A DNA stretch of 7,371 nt from Collinsella sp. (lineage in GTDB: Bacteria > Actinomycetota > Coriobacteriia > Coriobacteriales > Coriobacteriaceae). The position numbers and the translations under genes are program-made. Positions 1 through 6,520 of this stretch are shown here, piece after piece. The stretch lies in the NCBI GenBank assembly GCA_019414465.1, contig DXLY01000098.1, positions 1 to 7,371 of the forward strand, in the 5' to 3' direction. Position 1 is the stretch's first letter. Every line of letters starts with the position of its first letter. Below the pieces are notes generated by a model. That model searched no databases, was not told the DNA's origin, and saw only the letters and a program-made list of their open reading frames with translations.

Positions 1-650
1 TTCTTGGCGCCCTTGGCGTGCAGCTCGGCCATAGCGCCCTTGACGGACTCGTCGTCGCCACCGCTCACCTTGATGCCAAAGATGTCAAGCAGCTCGTCGT
101 CATTGGGCTTGATCAGCAGTGGCTCCAGAGCAATGAGGTCTGCCAGCTGATGGCTCGAGATGTCGAGGACGAACTCGGCCCCCTTGGCCTTGACACGGCG
201 CAGGACCTCGGCCAAGAAGCCCTCGGAAGTGTTGGGAGGCAGCGAGCCGCTGATGACCAGGCAGGTCATGTCATCGAGCGAATCGATAAGTTCAAACATC
301 TCCTGCTCGTTGGCCTCATTGATGGCGGCACCGGCATTGACCATGTTGTACTCGGTGTCGGGACCGGCGTTGAGGAACACATTGACGCGCGTAATACCGT
401 CGGTCCACACGGGCTTGACGGGCACGCCCAGGGCCTCGGCGCCCTTAACGATAAACTCACCCGAGAAGCCGGCGAAGAAACCCAGGATCGTGGTGTCGAC
501 ACCATAGTGGTCAAGCGTAAACGAGACGTTGAGGCCTTTGCCGTTGGGCGTGTAGACGGCATTGCGGGTACGCGTGACGGTATTGGCAGTAAGGCCGTCG
601 CAGGCGATGTTGTAATCAATGGCGGGATTAGCAGTGAGCGTGTAAATCAT
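1..650 (-). CDS. 1-phosphofructokinase-family sugar kinase, second copy (3' end cut by window edge)
   Basis: The ATG is at 650-648, with AAAGGA a few bases upstream. The frame stays open for 216 codons to the window edge, so the C-terminal third is missing. The product is a PfkB/ribokinase-fold kinase. It starts MIYTLTANPAID and has the substrate-binding NGKGLNVSF motif (near residues 37-45), FFAGFSGEF, VWTDGITRIN, the VISGSLPP motif and LLIKPNDDEL. These match the 1-phosphofructokinase branch, which phosphorylates fructose-1-phosphate to fructose-1,6-bisphosphate. The catalytic GAGD-type segment lies outside the window. It is clearly paralogous to the kinase at 840-1772 (by eye roughly half the residues match) but is separated from it by a terminator and has its own promoter. 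Tagatose-6-phosphate kinase, or another ketose phosphate, cannot be excluded. The family is secure; the exact substrate is inference. Confidence 0.9.
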   Translation of the reverse strand, partial: MIYTLTANPAIDYNIACDGLTANTVTRTRNAVYTPNGKGLNVSFTLDHYGVDTTILGFFAGFSGEFIVKGAEALGVPVKPVWTDGITRVNVFLNAGPDTEYNMVNAGAAINEANEQEMFELIDSLDDMTCLVISGSLPPNTSEGFLAEVLRRVKAKGAEFVLDISSHQLADLIALEPLLIKPNDDELLDIFGIKVSGGDDESVKGAMAELHAKGAK

Positions 651-664
651 GAATGTTCCTTTCA
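650..664. promoter_or_regulatory. Putative RpiR operator, proximal copy at the second kinase gene
   Basis: TGAATGTTCCTTTCA matches the palindrome TGAAA-N5-TTTCA with one mismatch. It covers the ribosome-binding site and touches the start codon of the kinase gene. Its centre is 31 bp (about three helical turns) from the site at 681-695. Function as an operator is inferred from recurrence in this locus. Confidence 0.4.
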
Positions 665-680
665 CGAAGCAACGTGTTAA

Positions 681-695
681 TGAAAGTATATTCCA
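681..695. promoter_or_regulatory. Putative RpiR operator overlapping the -10 box of the second kinase gene
   Basis: TGAAAGTATATTCCA matches TGAAA-N5-TTTCA with one mismatch. Read on the minus strand it contains TATACT (690-685), a good -10 hexamer (5 of 6 to TATAAT), about 35 bases upstream of the start codon. No convincing -35 box is spaced correctly (the best at 17 bp is TAGCCT), which would suit an activated or weak promoter. An operator on top of the -10 box would be a repressor position. Confidence 0.45.
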
Positions 696-779
696 CGCAT
701 CGGTAAAAGGCTAGGACAACTCGGTGAACGGTGTGGAAGCGATGAAGTACGGCAGGACACCTCTCCCCCATGGCGGAAC

Positions 780-811
780 AAAAAAGGCGCCCCGGCCGAA
801 ACCGGGGCGCC
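780..811 (-). terminator. Intrinsic terminator after fruK
   Basis: A perfect 10-bp GC stem (786-795 with 802-811) closes a 6-nt loop and is followed on the minus strand by six T (785-780). It lies 28 bases past the fruK stop codon. It separates fruK from the second kinase gene, which must therefore have its own promoter. Confidence 0.93.
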
Positions 812-839
812 GCATGCGCACGAATATGTCGCGTTTCGA

Positions 840-1772
840 TTACTGACGATCGAGCTTGCGGACAGCAACGCGCTTGCTGTACTCGTCGACGTGACCGAAG
901 TCACCGATGCCGACGGACTCGGCAACGTTGGCGCCGGTGGCCATAGCGAGCTTCATGGCCTCCTCGACGTTGTCGCGATCCCTGTACCACTTGTGCAGGA
1001 ACGCAGCGAGGGTGCAGTCGCCGGCGCAGACGGAAGAGACCAGCTTGATGTTGAACTCACGCTTGGCGTACCAGATGTCCTCGCCGTTGGAGAAGTAAGC
1101 GTCGCCGCGGCTACCACGGGTGAGCAGCACGTTCTGAACGCCAGCGTCGTGAGCCATCTTCATGGCGACACGAACCTCGTCGTCGGTGTCGACCGGCACG
1201 CCGAAGATGGCCTTCATCTCGTGATGGTTCGGCTTGATGAGCAGCGGCTTCTTGTGAGCGAGCTCCTTGAGCTTGTCGGAGGACAGGTCCAGGACGACGT
1301 CAGCGCCACGAGCCTGAGCGTGCTCCATGACCTGAGCCAGGAAGTCGGGCGTAGCTTTGGGAGGCACGGAGCCGGAGACGATCAGGCACTCGAGATCGCC
1401 CGCGGTGTCCAGGATGTTGTAGAGCTCCTCCTGATGCTGCGGCGTGATCGGGGCGCCGGGGTTCAGGATGCCGTACTCGTGCTGGCCATCGTTGACGTAG
1501 GTGTTAATGCGCGTGATACCGTCGGTCCAGACCGGGCGGCAGAGGCAACCCAGGTTCATGACCTCCTCGACGATGAACTTGCCCGTGAAGCCAGCGAAGA
1601 AGCCGAGCGCGACGGTGTCGACGCCCATCTTCTTAAAGGCGAAGGACACGTCGAGGCCCTTGCCGTTAGCCGTGTAGCTGGCCGAACCGGTGCGGACGTT
1701 CTCGTCGGGCTCGAGCGGAGAGCTCGAAACCGTCATGTCGACAGCCGGGTTAGCGGTTAGCGTGTAGAACAT
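840..1772 (-). CDS. fruK: 1-phosphofructokinase (FruK)
   Basis: This 310-residue cytoplasmic kinase has the usual length for the family. It converts fructose-1-phosphate, the product of FruA uptake, to fructose-1,6-bisphosphate with ATP. PfkB-family landmarks in order are: TANPAVD (6-12), NGKGLDVS (36-43), VWTDGITRIN (81-90), VSGSVPP (132-138), LLIKPNHHEM (177-186), LLTRGSRG (216-223) and the catalytic loop CAGDC (249-253). D252 is the expected catalytic base. The loop is odd: the family norm is GAGDS, and here the first Gly and the final Ser are both Cys. The ATG at 1772 follows AGGGGG with 8-nt spacing and opens exactly at the conserved N-terminus. The gene lies 74 bp after ptsI with no terminator between, so it is probably co-transcribed, and it ends at a strong terminator. 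Confidence 0.95.
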   Translation of the reverse strand: MFYTLTANPAVDMTVSSSPLEPDENVRTGSASYTANGKGLDVSFAFKKMGVDTVALGFFAGFTGKFIVEEVMNLGCLCRPVWTDGITRINTYVNDGQHEYGILNPGAPITPQHQEELYNILDTAGDLECLIVSGSVPPKATPDFLAQVMEHAQARGADVVLDLSSDKLKELAHKKPLLIKPNHHEMKAIFGVPVDTDDEVRVAMKMAHDAGVQNVLLTRGSRGDAYFSNGEDIWYAKREFNIKLVSSVCAGDCTLAAFLHKWYRDRDNVEEAMKLAMATGANVAESVGIGDFGHVDEYSKRVAVRKLDRQ

Positions 1773-1799
1773 TTACAGTACCCCCTGTATATGTGAGGG

Positions 1800-1829
1800 C
1801 CGCGTGGCCGGCCCATTCCAACCACGCGG
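1800..1829 (-). other. Stem-loop between ptsI and fruK
   Basis: CCGCGTGG (1800-1807) pairs perfectly with CCACGCGG (1822-1829) around a 14-nt loop. No T-run follows on the minus strand, so it is not a standard terminator. It lies 17 bases past the ptsI stop codon and could stabilise or mark a processing point in a ptsI-fruK message. The role is inferred. Confidence 0.5.
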
Positions 1830-1846
1830 TTACCTCTGATACCAAA

Positions 1847-3550
1847 TTAGCGAGCTGCGGACTCGAGCAGTGCCTTGACCTCGGCGGCGGTGTTGCAGGC
1901 GAGCGCCTTCTCGGCGAGCTCGTCGCACTCGGCCTTGGTCCACTGGCTGATGGTCTTACGGGCGCGCAGGATCGACGGAGCACTCATCGAGAACTCCTCC
2001 AGGCCCCAGCTGATCAGCAGCGGCTCGAGCAGCGGATCGGCAGCGGCCTCGCCGCACATACCGACCATGATGCCGGCCTTCACGCCGCTCTCGATGATGT
2101 TCTTGAGCGAGCGGAGCACGGCGGGATAGTAAACCTGGTACAGGTTGGAGATGGTGTCGTTGCCACGGTCGGCGCACATGGTGTAGCCGATCAGGTCGTT
2201 GGTGCCGATGGAGAAGAAGTCGGCGACCTCGGCAAGACGGTCTGCGAGCAGCGAAGCGGCAGGCGTCTCGACCATGATGCCGACCTCGATGTTCTCGTTG
2301 AACTTGCGCCCCTCTTCGGTCAGCTCGGCCTTGCACTGCTCGACGAGCTCCTTGACAGCCAAGACCTCCTCGACGCAGGTGACGAGCGGGATCATGATCT
2401 TGACGTCACCGAAGGCGCTAGCGCGCAGCAGAGCGCGGAGCTGGACCTTGTACTGGTCGGGATTGGCCAAGCAGTAACGCACGGCGCGGAAGCCCATGAA
2501 GGGGTTGTCTTCCTTGACCATATGCAGATACGGAATCTCCTTGTCGCCACCCACATCGAGCGTGCGGATGATGACCGGAGCACCCTTGAGCGCGCTGGCG
2601 ACCTTACGGTAGGCGTTGAACTGCTCCTCCTCGGAAGGAAGCTCAGCAGAGTCCATGAACAGGAACTCGGAGCGGAACAGACCGATAGCCTCGGCGTCGT
2701 GATCGAGCGCGTTGGGCACGTCATCGGGGTTACCGATGTTGCAGGCGATGATCTTCTTGATGCCATCAGCAGTCACGGACGGCTTGCCACGGAAGGCCTC
2801 GAGGGCTGCCTTCTCGGCAGCGAAGGCCTCGGCCTTGGCGGTGTAGGCAGCGAGCGTCTCCTCGTCGGGATCGGCCTCGACGATACCCTTGCCGCCGTCG
2901 ACGACAACGGTCATGCCGTTGCGCAGTGCGGTGCAGCTGTTGGAGACCGAAAGGACAGCCGGGATCTCGAGGGCGCGCGCAATGATCGCGGAGTGCGACG
3001 TGCGGCCACCGGTCTCGGTGACGATACCGGCAACGTGGGCCTTATCGATCGTGGCGGTCATGGACGGCGGGAGGTCGTGCACGACAACGACAGTGTTCTC
3101 GGGCAGGACGGAGAGGTCGACGACCTCCTTGCCCAGCAGCTCGGCCAGAATACCGGTGCGGATGTCGGCGATGTCAGCCGCGCGAAGACGGAACATCTCG
3201 TCGTCCATGGACAGGAACATGTTCTCGAACATGGTCGAGGTGTCCATGAGCGCCTGCTCGGCGCAGGTACCGCCGTCAATGGCGGCGTTGATGGCGTCGG
3301 TCATACCCGGATCCTGAGCCAGAACAATGTGTCCGCTCATGATCTCGGCCTCGGCCTCGCCCACCGTCTCCTTCATGTGGTCGGCCTGAGCCTGGGTCTT
3401 CTCGCAGAAGACCGAAAGAGCGGACTGATAGCGCTCCTTCTCTGCTGCCGAATCAGCAACCTCGTGCGGCTCAAACGTCAAGTCGGGATCGACGGCGACC
3501 ATGACGGTGCCGATACCGATGCCCTCGGAAGCGTTGACTCCCTGATACAT
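1847..3550 (-). CDS. ptsI: PTS Enzyme I (PEP-protein phosphotransferase)
   Basis: Cytoplasmic Enzyme I takes phosphate from PEP and passes it to HPr, the first step for all PTS sugars. The 567 residues match the family length. The N-terminal half holds the phospho-histidine loop GGRTSHSAII (181-190) with active H186. The C-terminal PEP-binding barrel shows LFRSEFLFMD (291-300), RTLDVGGDKEIP (329-340), PFMGFRAVRY (350-359), GIMVETPAA (424-432), IGTNDL (448-453), ADRGN (460-464) and the acid/base cysteine motif GMCGE with C499. The ATG at 3550 is chosen because AGGA lies 6 nt upstream and the protein then starts MYQGVNASEGIG like other Enzyme I proteins. An in-frame ATG six bases earlier (3556) abuts the ribosome-binding site, and a longer frame to 3604 runs back into the upstream hairpin. 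No key residue is missing. Confidence 0.97.
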   Translation of the reverse strand: MYQGVNASEGIGIGTVMVAVDPDLTFEPHEVADSAAEKERYQSALSVFCEKTQAQADHMKETVGEAEAEIMSGHIVLAQDPGMTDAINAAIDGGTCAEQALMDTSTMFENMFLSMDDEMFRLRAADIADIRTGILAELLGKEVVDLSVLPENTVVVVHDLPPSMTATIDKAHVAGIVTETGGRTSHSAIIARALEIPAVLSVSNSCTALRNGMTVVVDGGKGIVEADPDEETLAAYTAKAEAFAAEKAALEAFRGKPSVTADGIKKIIACNIGNPDDVPNALDHDAEAIGLFRSEFLFMDSAELPSEEEQFNAYRKVASALKGAPVIIRTLDVGGDKEIPYLHMVKEDNPFMGFRAVRYCLANPDQYKVQLRALLRASAFGDVKIMIPLVTCVEEVLAVKELVEQCKAELTEEGRKFNENIEVGIMVETPAASLLADRLAEVADFFSIGTNDLIGYTMCADRGNDTISNLYQVYYPAVLRSLKNIIESGVKAGIMVGMCGEAAADPLLEPLLISWGLEEFSMSAPSILRARKTISQWTKAECDELAEKALACNTAAEVKALLESAAR

Positions 3551-3601
3551 TCCCATTCCTCTCTCCGTGTCATGTGATAAAGCGTTTTGCCATATCCATG
3601 A

Positions 3602-3638
3602 CAAAAGAGCGCAGTTACCTTACAACAGGTCACTGCGC
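3602..3638 (-). terminator. Terminator-like hairpin between ptsH and ptsI
   Basis: GCGCAGT (3609-3615) pairs with ACTGCGC (3632-3638). After one mismatch the stem continues with ACCT (3617-3620) and AGGT (3627-3630) around a 6-nt loop. On the minus strand it is followed by TCTTTTG. The hairpin is strong but the T-run is interrupted, so partial termination with read-through into ptsI is the likely behaviour. It begins 46 bases past the ptsH stop codon. Confidence 0.7.
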
Positions 3639-3683
3639 CCCCAAATATGAACTTAGTTGTTCAACATGCGACCCGTTTGAGTT

Positions 3684-3947
3684 CTACTCGCCAAGACCGC
3701 TCTTGATAAGCTCGATGGCAGCAGCCAGAGCCTCGGCCTCGTCAGCGCCGTCGCACTTGACCTCGACCTCGGTGCCGCAGGGGATACCAGCAGCCATGAG
3801 GGCCATCGGGGACTTGCCGTTGACCTCCTTCTCGGGGGTGACGACCGTCACGTCACAGGCGTACTTGCCCATGGTGGAGGCGAACAGACCAGCCGGACGC
3901 ATGTGCAGACCCTGAGGATTAACGAGGGTAGCCTTCTCAGAAACCAT
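3684..3947 (-). CDS. ptsH: Phosphocarrier protein HPr
   Basis: HPr is the small cytoplasmic carrier between Enzyme I and the sugar-specific EIIA domains. The 87-residue length is standard. The active-site motif NPQGLHMRPAG (10-20) puts the phosphorylated histidine at H15, the canonical position. NGKSPMALMAAGI (43-55) puts a serine at S46, the position used for regulatory phosphorylation in Bacillota. No HPr kinase gene is visible here, so that use is unknown. The ATG at 3947 is chosen because AAGGAG (3959-3954) sits 6 nt upstream and H15 falls in the normal place. An upstream in-frame ATG at 4004 would add 19 unrelated residues across the leader. The gene lies between fruA and ptsI with its own apparent promoter and a hairpin behind it. 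Confidence 0.97.
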   Translation of the reverse strand: MVSEKATLVNPQGLHMRPAGLFASTMGKYACDVTVVTPEKEVNGKSPMALMAAGIPCGTEVEVKCDGADEAEALAAAIELIKSGLGE

Positions 3948-4011
3948 AGTTGACTCCTTTTTTTGTTTAACCCCTGTCATGCATGTGGCAGGAGTCAGAT
4001 TCACGACGTTG

Positions 4012-4043
4012 TTTATATTAACTCACATCAAACGGTTTTTCAT
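4012..4043 (-). promoter_or_regulatory. Candidate ptsH promoter
   Basis: On the minus strand, TAATAT (4020-4015) lies 17 bp from ATGAAA (4043-4038), each with 4 of 6 consensus bases. TATAAA (4017-4012) is an alternative -10 box with 5 of 6 but lacks a well-placed -35 box. The distance to the ptsH ATG is about 65-70 bases. The exact start site cannot be decided by reading. Confidence 0.4.
4028..4042. promoter_or_regulatory. Putative RpiR operator at ptsH
   Basis: TCAAACGGTTTTTCA matches TGAAA-N5-TTTCA with one mismatch (second base). It overlaps the proposed -35 box and spacer of the ptsH promoter, a position where a bound protein would block RNA polymerase. The operator role is inferred. Confidence 0.42.
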
Positions 4044-4084
4044 TATGTTTCGGGCGAATTGTTGGACAGATGTGTTTGTCGTCC

Positions 4085-4236
4085 GCTTGCTCGCCCACAG
4101 GGGGCCGGGCGCGGCCAGTGAGATTTCCTGCTCTACAGTCCTGCTCGCACGAAGAGCACATTAAGTGCTCTTCGGCTCGTGCGGAACTCGCGATAAATCT
4201 CACTGGCCGCGCCCGGCCCCCTGTGGGCGAGCAAGC
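4085..4236. repeat. Palindromic element with perfect 42-bp inverted arms
   Basis: Positions 4085-4126 are the exact reverse complement of 4195-4236, 42 of 42 bases, very GC-rich, separated by 68 nt. The interior has its own perfect 9-bp hairpin (GAAGAGCAC 4151-4159, GTGCTCTTC 4165-4173, 5-nt loop) and a 7-bp direct repeat CCTGCTC at 4127-4133 and 4140-4146. There is no T-run at either end, so it is not a simple terminator. I see no convincing target-site duplication in the flanks and no transposase. It resembles a MITE or other dispersed palindromic repeat. Each arm reads LTGRARPPVGEQA in one frame, on opposite strands, which is a consequence of the symmetry rather than evidence of a gene. 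Confidence 0.9.
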
Positions 4237-4339
4237 TGCGGAAACTCGGTCGGTCCAAAGTGATATCGTGCGAACGGAATTCTGGCTGATGATCTGTTCG
4301 CGACAAAGACTCGATAGGTAGCCCCCTCTATGCCCTTTT

Positions 4340-4412
4340 ATAAGTTGCGGTGAAATAGAGACTGAATTTAGGGTTGAATCGTTTAAACAGTCCCTATTTC
4401 ACCGCAACTTAT
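4340..4412. repeat. Second long inverted repeat, 25-bp arms
   Basis: Positions 4340-4364 and 4388-4412 are reverse complements at 24 of 25 bases, around a 23-nt loop. The single mismatch (A4359 against C4393) becomes a G-U pair in minus-strand RNA. In plus-strand RNA the stem instead lengthens outward by seven pairs (4333-4339 with 4413-4419), three of them G-U. It sits just downstream of the fruA terminator, has no T-run of its own, and is less GC-rich than the 42-bp-arm element nearby. Confidence 0.87.
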
Positions 4413-4423
4413 GGGAGGGATAG

Positions 4424-4459
4424 AAAAAAGGCGGAGGCCCTGGGGAGGGACTCCGCCTT
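4424..4459 (-). terminator. Intrinsic terminator after fruA
   Basis: GGCGGAG (4430-4436) pairs with CTCCGCC (4451-4457), extended by two A-T pairs, around a 14-nt loop. Six T (4429-4424) follow on the minus strand. It starts 36 bases after the fruA stop codon, so fruA probably ends its own transcript here. Confidence 0.92.
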
Positions 4460-4495
4460 ATATACAGGGGGCGATGTTATTCGCGGGCTGGGGGA

Positions 4496-6499
4496 TTAGA
4501 CCAGGCGGGCGTTGATCGTCTTGGCGATCTCGGCGGCGTCGGTGGAACCCTTGACGGTGGCACGGAAGTCCTCGTCCATGAGCGCCTCGGCGACCTTGGA
4601 CAGGATCTTAAGGTGCGTGGTGCCGGCCTGGGCACCCGGGATGAGCAGGGCGATAGCCACGTTGACGGGAGCGCCGTCCATGGTGTCCCAACCGGTCACA
4701 CCGGACTCGTCCTTGACGACGATGACGGCAGCCTCGGTAATGGCGTCGGACTTGGCATGCGGGATGGCGAAGCCCTCCATCATGCCCGTGGTGCCCTCGG
4801 CCTCGCGGGCCAGGAAGGCGTTCATCACGGCGTCGGCGTCGCTGGCGATACCGGCCTTGACAGCCTGGTTGGAAACGAAGCTCAGAGCCTCGTCACGAGA
4901 AGCGAAGTCCTCGGCGACAAAGACATTCTCGACCTTCACGAAGTCGGCAGCCTCGGCCTTGGGGGCCTCGACGGCAGCGGCCTTGGGGGCCTCAACGGAC
5001 TTGGCTACAGGAGCGGCCTTCTGATTCTTCTCGAAGTCGTACTTCTTGAAGGCCACGAACAGGATACCACCGACCACAGCGCCGATGAGGATCGCGAGGA
5101 CCCACAGCGGACCGTTCTCGACAACGGGCAGGACCAGGAAGCCGCCGTGAGGCGCCGGATCGTGAACGTTGAAGAAGATGGTCAAGATGGAAGCGATGGA
5201 AGAACCGAGCATCATGATGGGCATGACGGGCCAGATGTTCTTGGTCATGAACGGAATGGCGCCCTCGGTGATGTGGGTGCAACCAAGGATGAGGTTGACG
5301 ATACCGGCGTCATGATCCTCCTGGCTGAAGTACTTCTTGCCGACAACGACGGCGAAGGTGGTGATCAGCGGCGGAACGATGCAAGCGGCGGAGACGGCAG
5401 CCATGAAGTTGGTGCCGAAGTTGTAGGTCTCGGTGCCGACGCCAGCTTCGAGAGCGGTACCGAGCAGGAAGGTGCCAGTAGCGTAAGCAGCCTTGTTGAC
5501 CGGGCCGCCCATATCAAAGGCGCACATGCAGCCGATGGCCAGGCCAAGGATCACCGGACCGGAGTTACCGAGGCTCTGCAGGAAATCCATCATGCCCTGG
5601 TTAATGGCAGCCATGGGGCCGGAAATACCGAGCATGACCAGGCCGACGATGGCGGTAGAGCACAGCGGATACAGGAAGATTGCCTTCAGGCCATTAAGGC
5701 TCGCAGGAATTTTAGAGAAAACCTTCTCGAGCAGCAGGATGACATAGCCAGCGAGGAAGCCGCCGACGATGCCGCCTAGGAAGCCAAAGCCCACACCTGC
5801 GCCACCGGCGTCGATCATGCCGGTATCGGCGTTAACAGGCAAGCCCTGGATGGCAATCATACCGGCGACGAAACCGGGGACGAGCGCCGGGCGCTTGCCG
5901 ATGGACTCGGCGATGTAAGCGGAGAGCACCGGAACCATGAGGTTCATTGCGATACCGCCGATAATCTTGAGCATCGCGGCAAAGCTGTTGTAGTCGGCAG
6001 CCGTCGAATCAAAGGACGTGATGCCCCACAGGAACGAAATGGCGGTCAGAACACCACCGGCAACGACGAAGACCAGCATGTGGCTGACGCCGTTCATGAG
6101 GTGCTTGTAGATGACGTGACCGATGGACTCCTTCTCCTCGACCTCGTCCTCGACATCGGCGGCAGCGGCAACCGTGTCGTCGCCCTTGGCGGCGAGCGCG
6201 CGGTCGATCAGCTTACCGGCGGCCTCAACAGACAGGGCCTTGGAAACACCAACGGAAACCATGGGCTTACCGGCGAAACGCTCAGCCTGGACATCCTTAT
6301 CGGCTGCGACGACGACGGCCTTGGCACCGGCGATCTCGCTCTTGGTGAGCTCGTTCTCGACACCGACCTGGCCATGAGTCTCGACCTTAATGGTCAGACC
6401 TCGCTCGGCAGCAGCCTTCTCCAGCGCCTCCTTCGCCATGAAGGTGTGCGCAATGCCGGTCGGGCAACCGGTCGCGGCGATGATGTCAAACTTAGCCAT
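4496..6499 (-). CDS. fruA: Fructose PTS permease EIIBCA (FruA)
   Basis: This 667-residue membrane permease imports fructose and phosphorylates it to fructose-1-phosphate. The domain order is B-C-A. EIIB-Fru occupies about 1-105 with the phospho-cysteine in AATGCPTGIAHT (C12). An acidic Ala-rich linker follows (about 106-125). The EIIC membrane domain spans about 125-490, with glycine-rich hydrophobic segments, FDMGGPVNKAAY (328-339) and the family motif HITEGAIPF (409-417). A second flexible linker (about 491-518) repeats VEAPKA. EIIA-Fru fills the C-terminus with EGFAIPHAKSD and active H581. The ATG at 6499 is chosen because a strong GGAGG site lies just upstream and the protein then starts MAKFDIIAATGC, directly at the EIIB fold. 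An in-frame ATG at 6571 would translate the hairpin leader. The gene is divergent from the RpiR regulator and has its own terminator. Confidence 0.96.
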   Translation of the reverse strand: MAKFDIIAATGCPTGIAHTFMAKEALEKAAAERGLTIKVETHGQVGVENELTKSEIAGAKAVVVAADKDVQAERFAGKPMVSVGVSKALSVEAAGKLIDRALAAKGDDTVAAAADVEDEVEEKESIGHVIYKHLMNGVSHMLVFVVAGGVLTAISFLWGITSFDSTAADYNSFAAMLKIIGGIAMNLMVPVLSAYIAESIGKRPALVPGFVAGMIAIQGLPVNADTGMIDAGGAGVGFGFLGGIVGGFLAGYVILLLEKVFSKIPASLNGLKAIFLYPLCSTAIVGLVMLGISGPMAAINQGMMDFLQSLGNSGPVILGLAIGCMCAFDMGGPVNKAAYATGTFLLGTALEAGVGTETYNFGTNFMAAVSAACIVPPLITTFAVVVGKKYFSQEDHDAGIVNLILGCTHITEGAIPFMTKNIWPVMPIMMLGSSIASILTIFFNVHDPAPHGGFLVLPVVENGPLWVLAILIGAVVGGILFVAFKKYDFEKNQKAAPVAKSVEAPKAAAVEAPKAEAADFVKVENVFVAEDFASRDEALSFVSNQAVKAGIASDADAVMNAFLAREAEGTTGMMEGFAIPHAKSDAITEAAVIVVKDESGVTGWDTMDGAPVNVAIALLIPGAQAGTTHLKILSKVAEALMDEDFRATVKGSTDAAEIAKTINARLV

Positions 6500-6520
6500 G
6501 TGTCCCTCCTTCTTGAGTAC

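Larger units (their letters stand above)
3948..4495. other. 548-bp non-coding interval between fruA and ptsH
   Basis: I see no credible gene here. In order it holds the ptsH leader with a small hairpin (CCTGTCA at 3973-3979 with TGGCAGG at 3986-3992, one G-T pair), the ptsH promoter and operator (about 4012-4043), a 152-bp element with 42-bp inverted arms (4085-4236), about 100 bp with only a weak 6-bp inverted repeat (GCGAAC 4270-4275, GTTCGC 4296-4301), a second inverted repeat (4340-4412) and the fruA terminator (4424-4459). Confidence 0.75.

Noticed and set aside
891..1760. A 289-codon plus-strand open frame antisense to fruK
   Set aside because: Same type of shadow; the fruK strand has a start site, terminator and all kinase motifs.
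1793..3577. A 594-codon open frame on the plus strand, antisense to ptsI
   Set aside because: It mirrors ptsI in a GC-rich genome, its composition is low-complexity (Gly, Asp, Val, Leu, His) and it matches no family I recognise; ptsI has every catalytic motif.
3573..3590. A catabolite-response (cre)-like sequence, GCAAAACGCTTTAT on the minus strand, before ptsI
   Set aside because: Two to three mismatches to the Bacillota consensus, and CcpA control is not established for this type of organism; too weak to call.
4270..4301. GCGAAC/GTTCGC inverted repeat with a 20-nt loop
   Set aside because: Six base pairs with a long loop is close to chance, and no T-run or gene is adjacent.
4018..4321. 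Two short open frames (61 and 83 codons) across the 42-bp inverted repeat, sharing LTGRARPPVGEQA
   Set aside because: The shared peptide arises because the two arms are reverse complements read from opposite strands; no ribosome-binding site and no recognisable domain.
4613..5779. A 388-codon plus-strand open frame inside fruA
   Set aside because: Antisense shadow of fruA with biased Gly/Asp/Val/His composition; no ribosome-binding site or domain seen.
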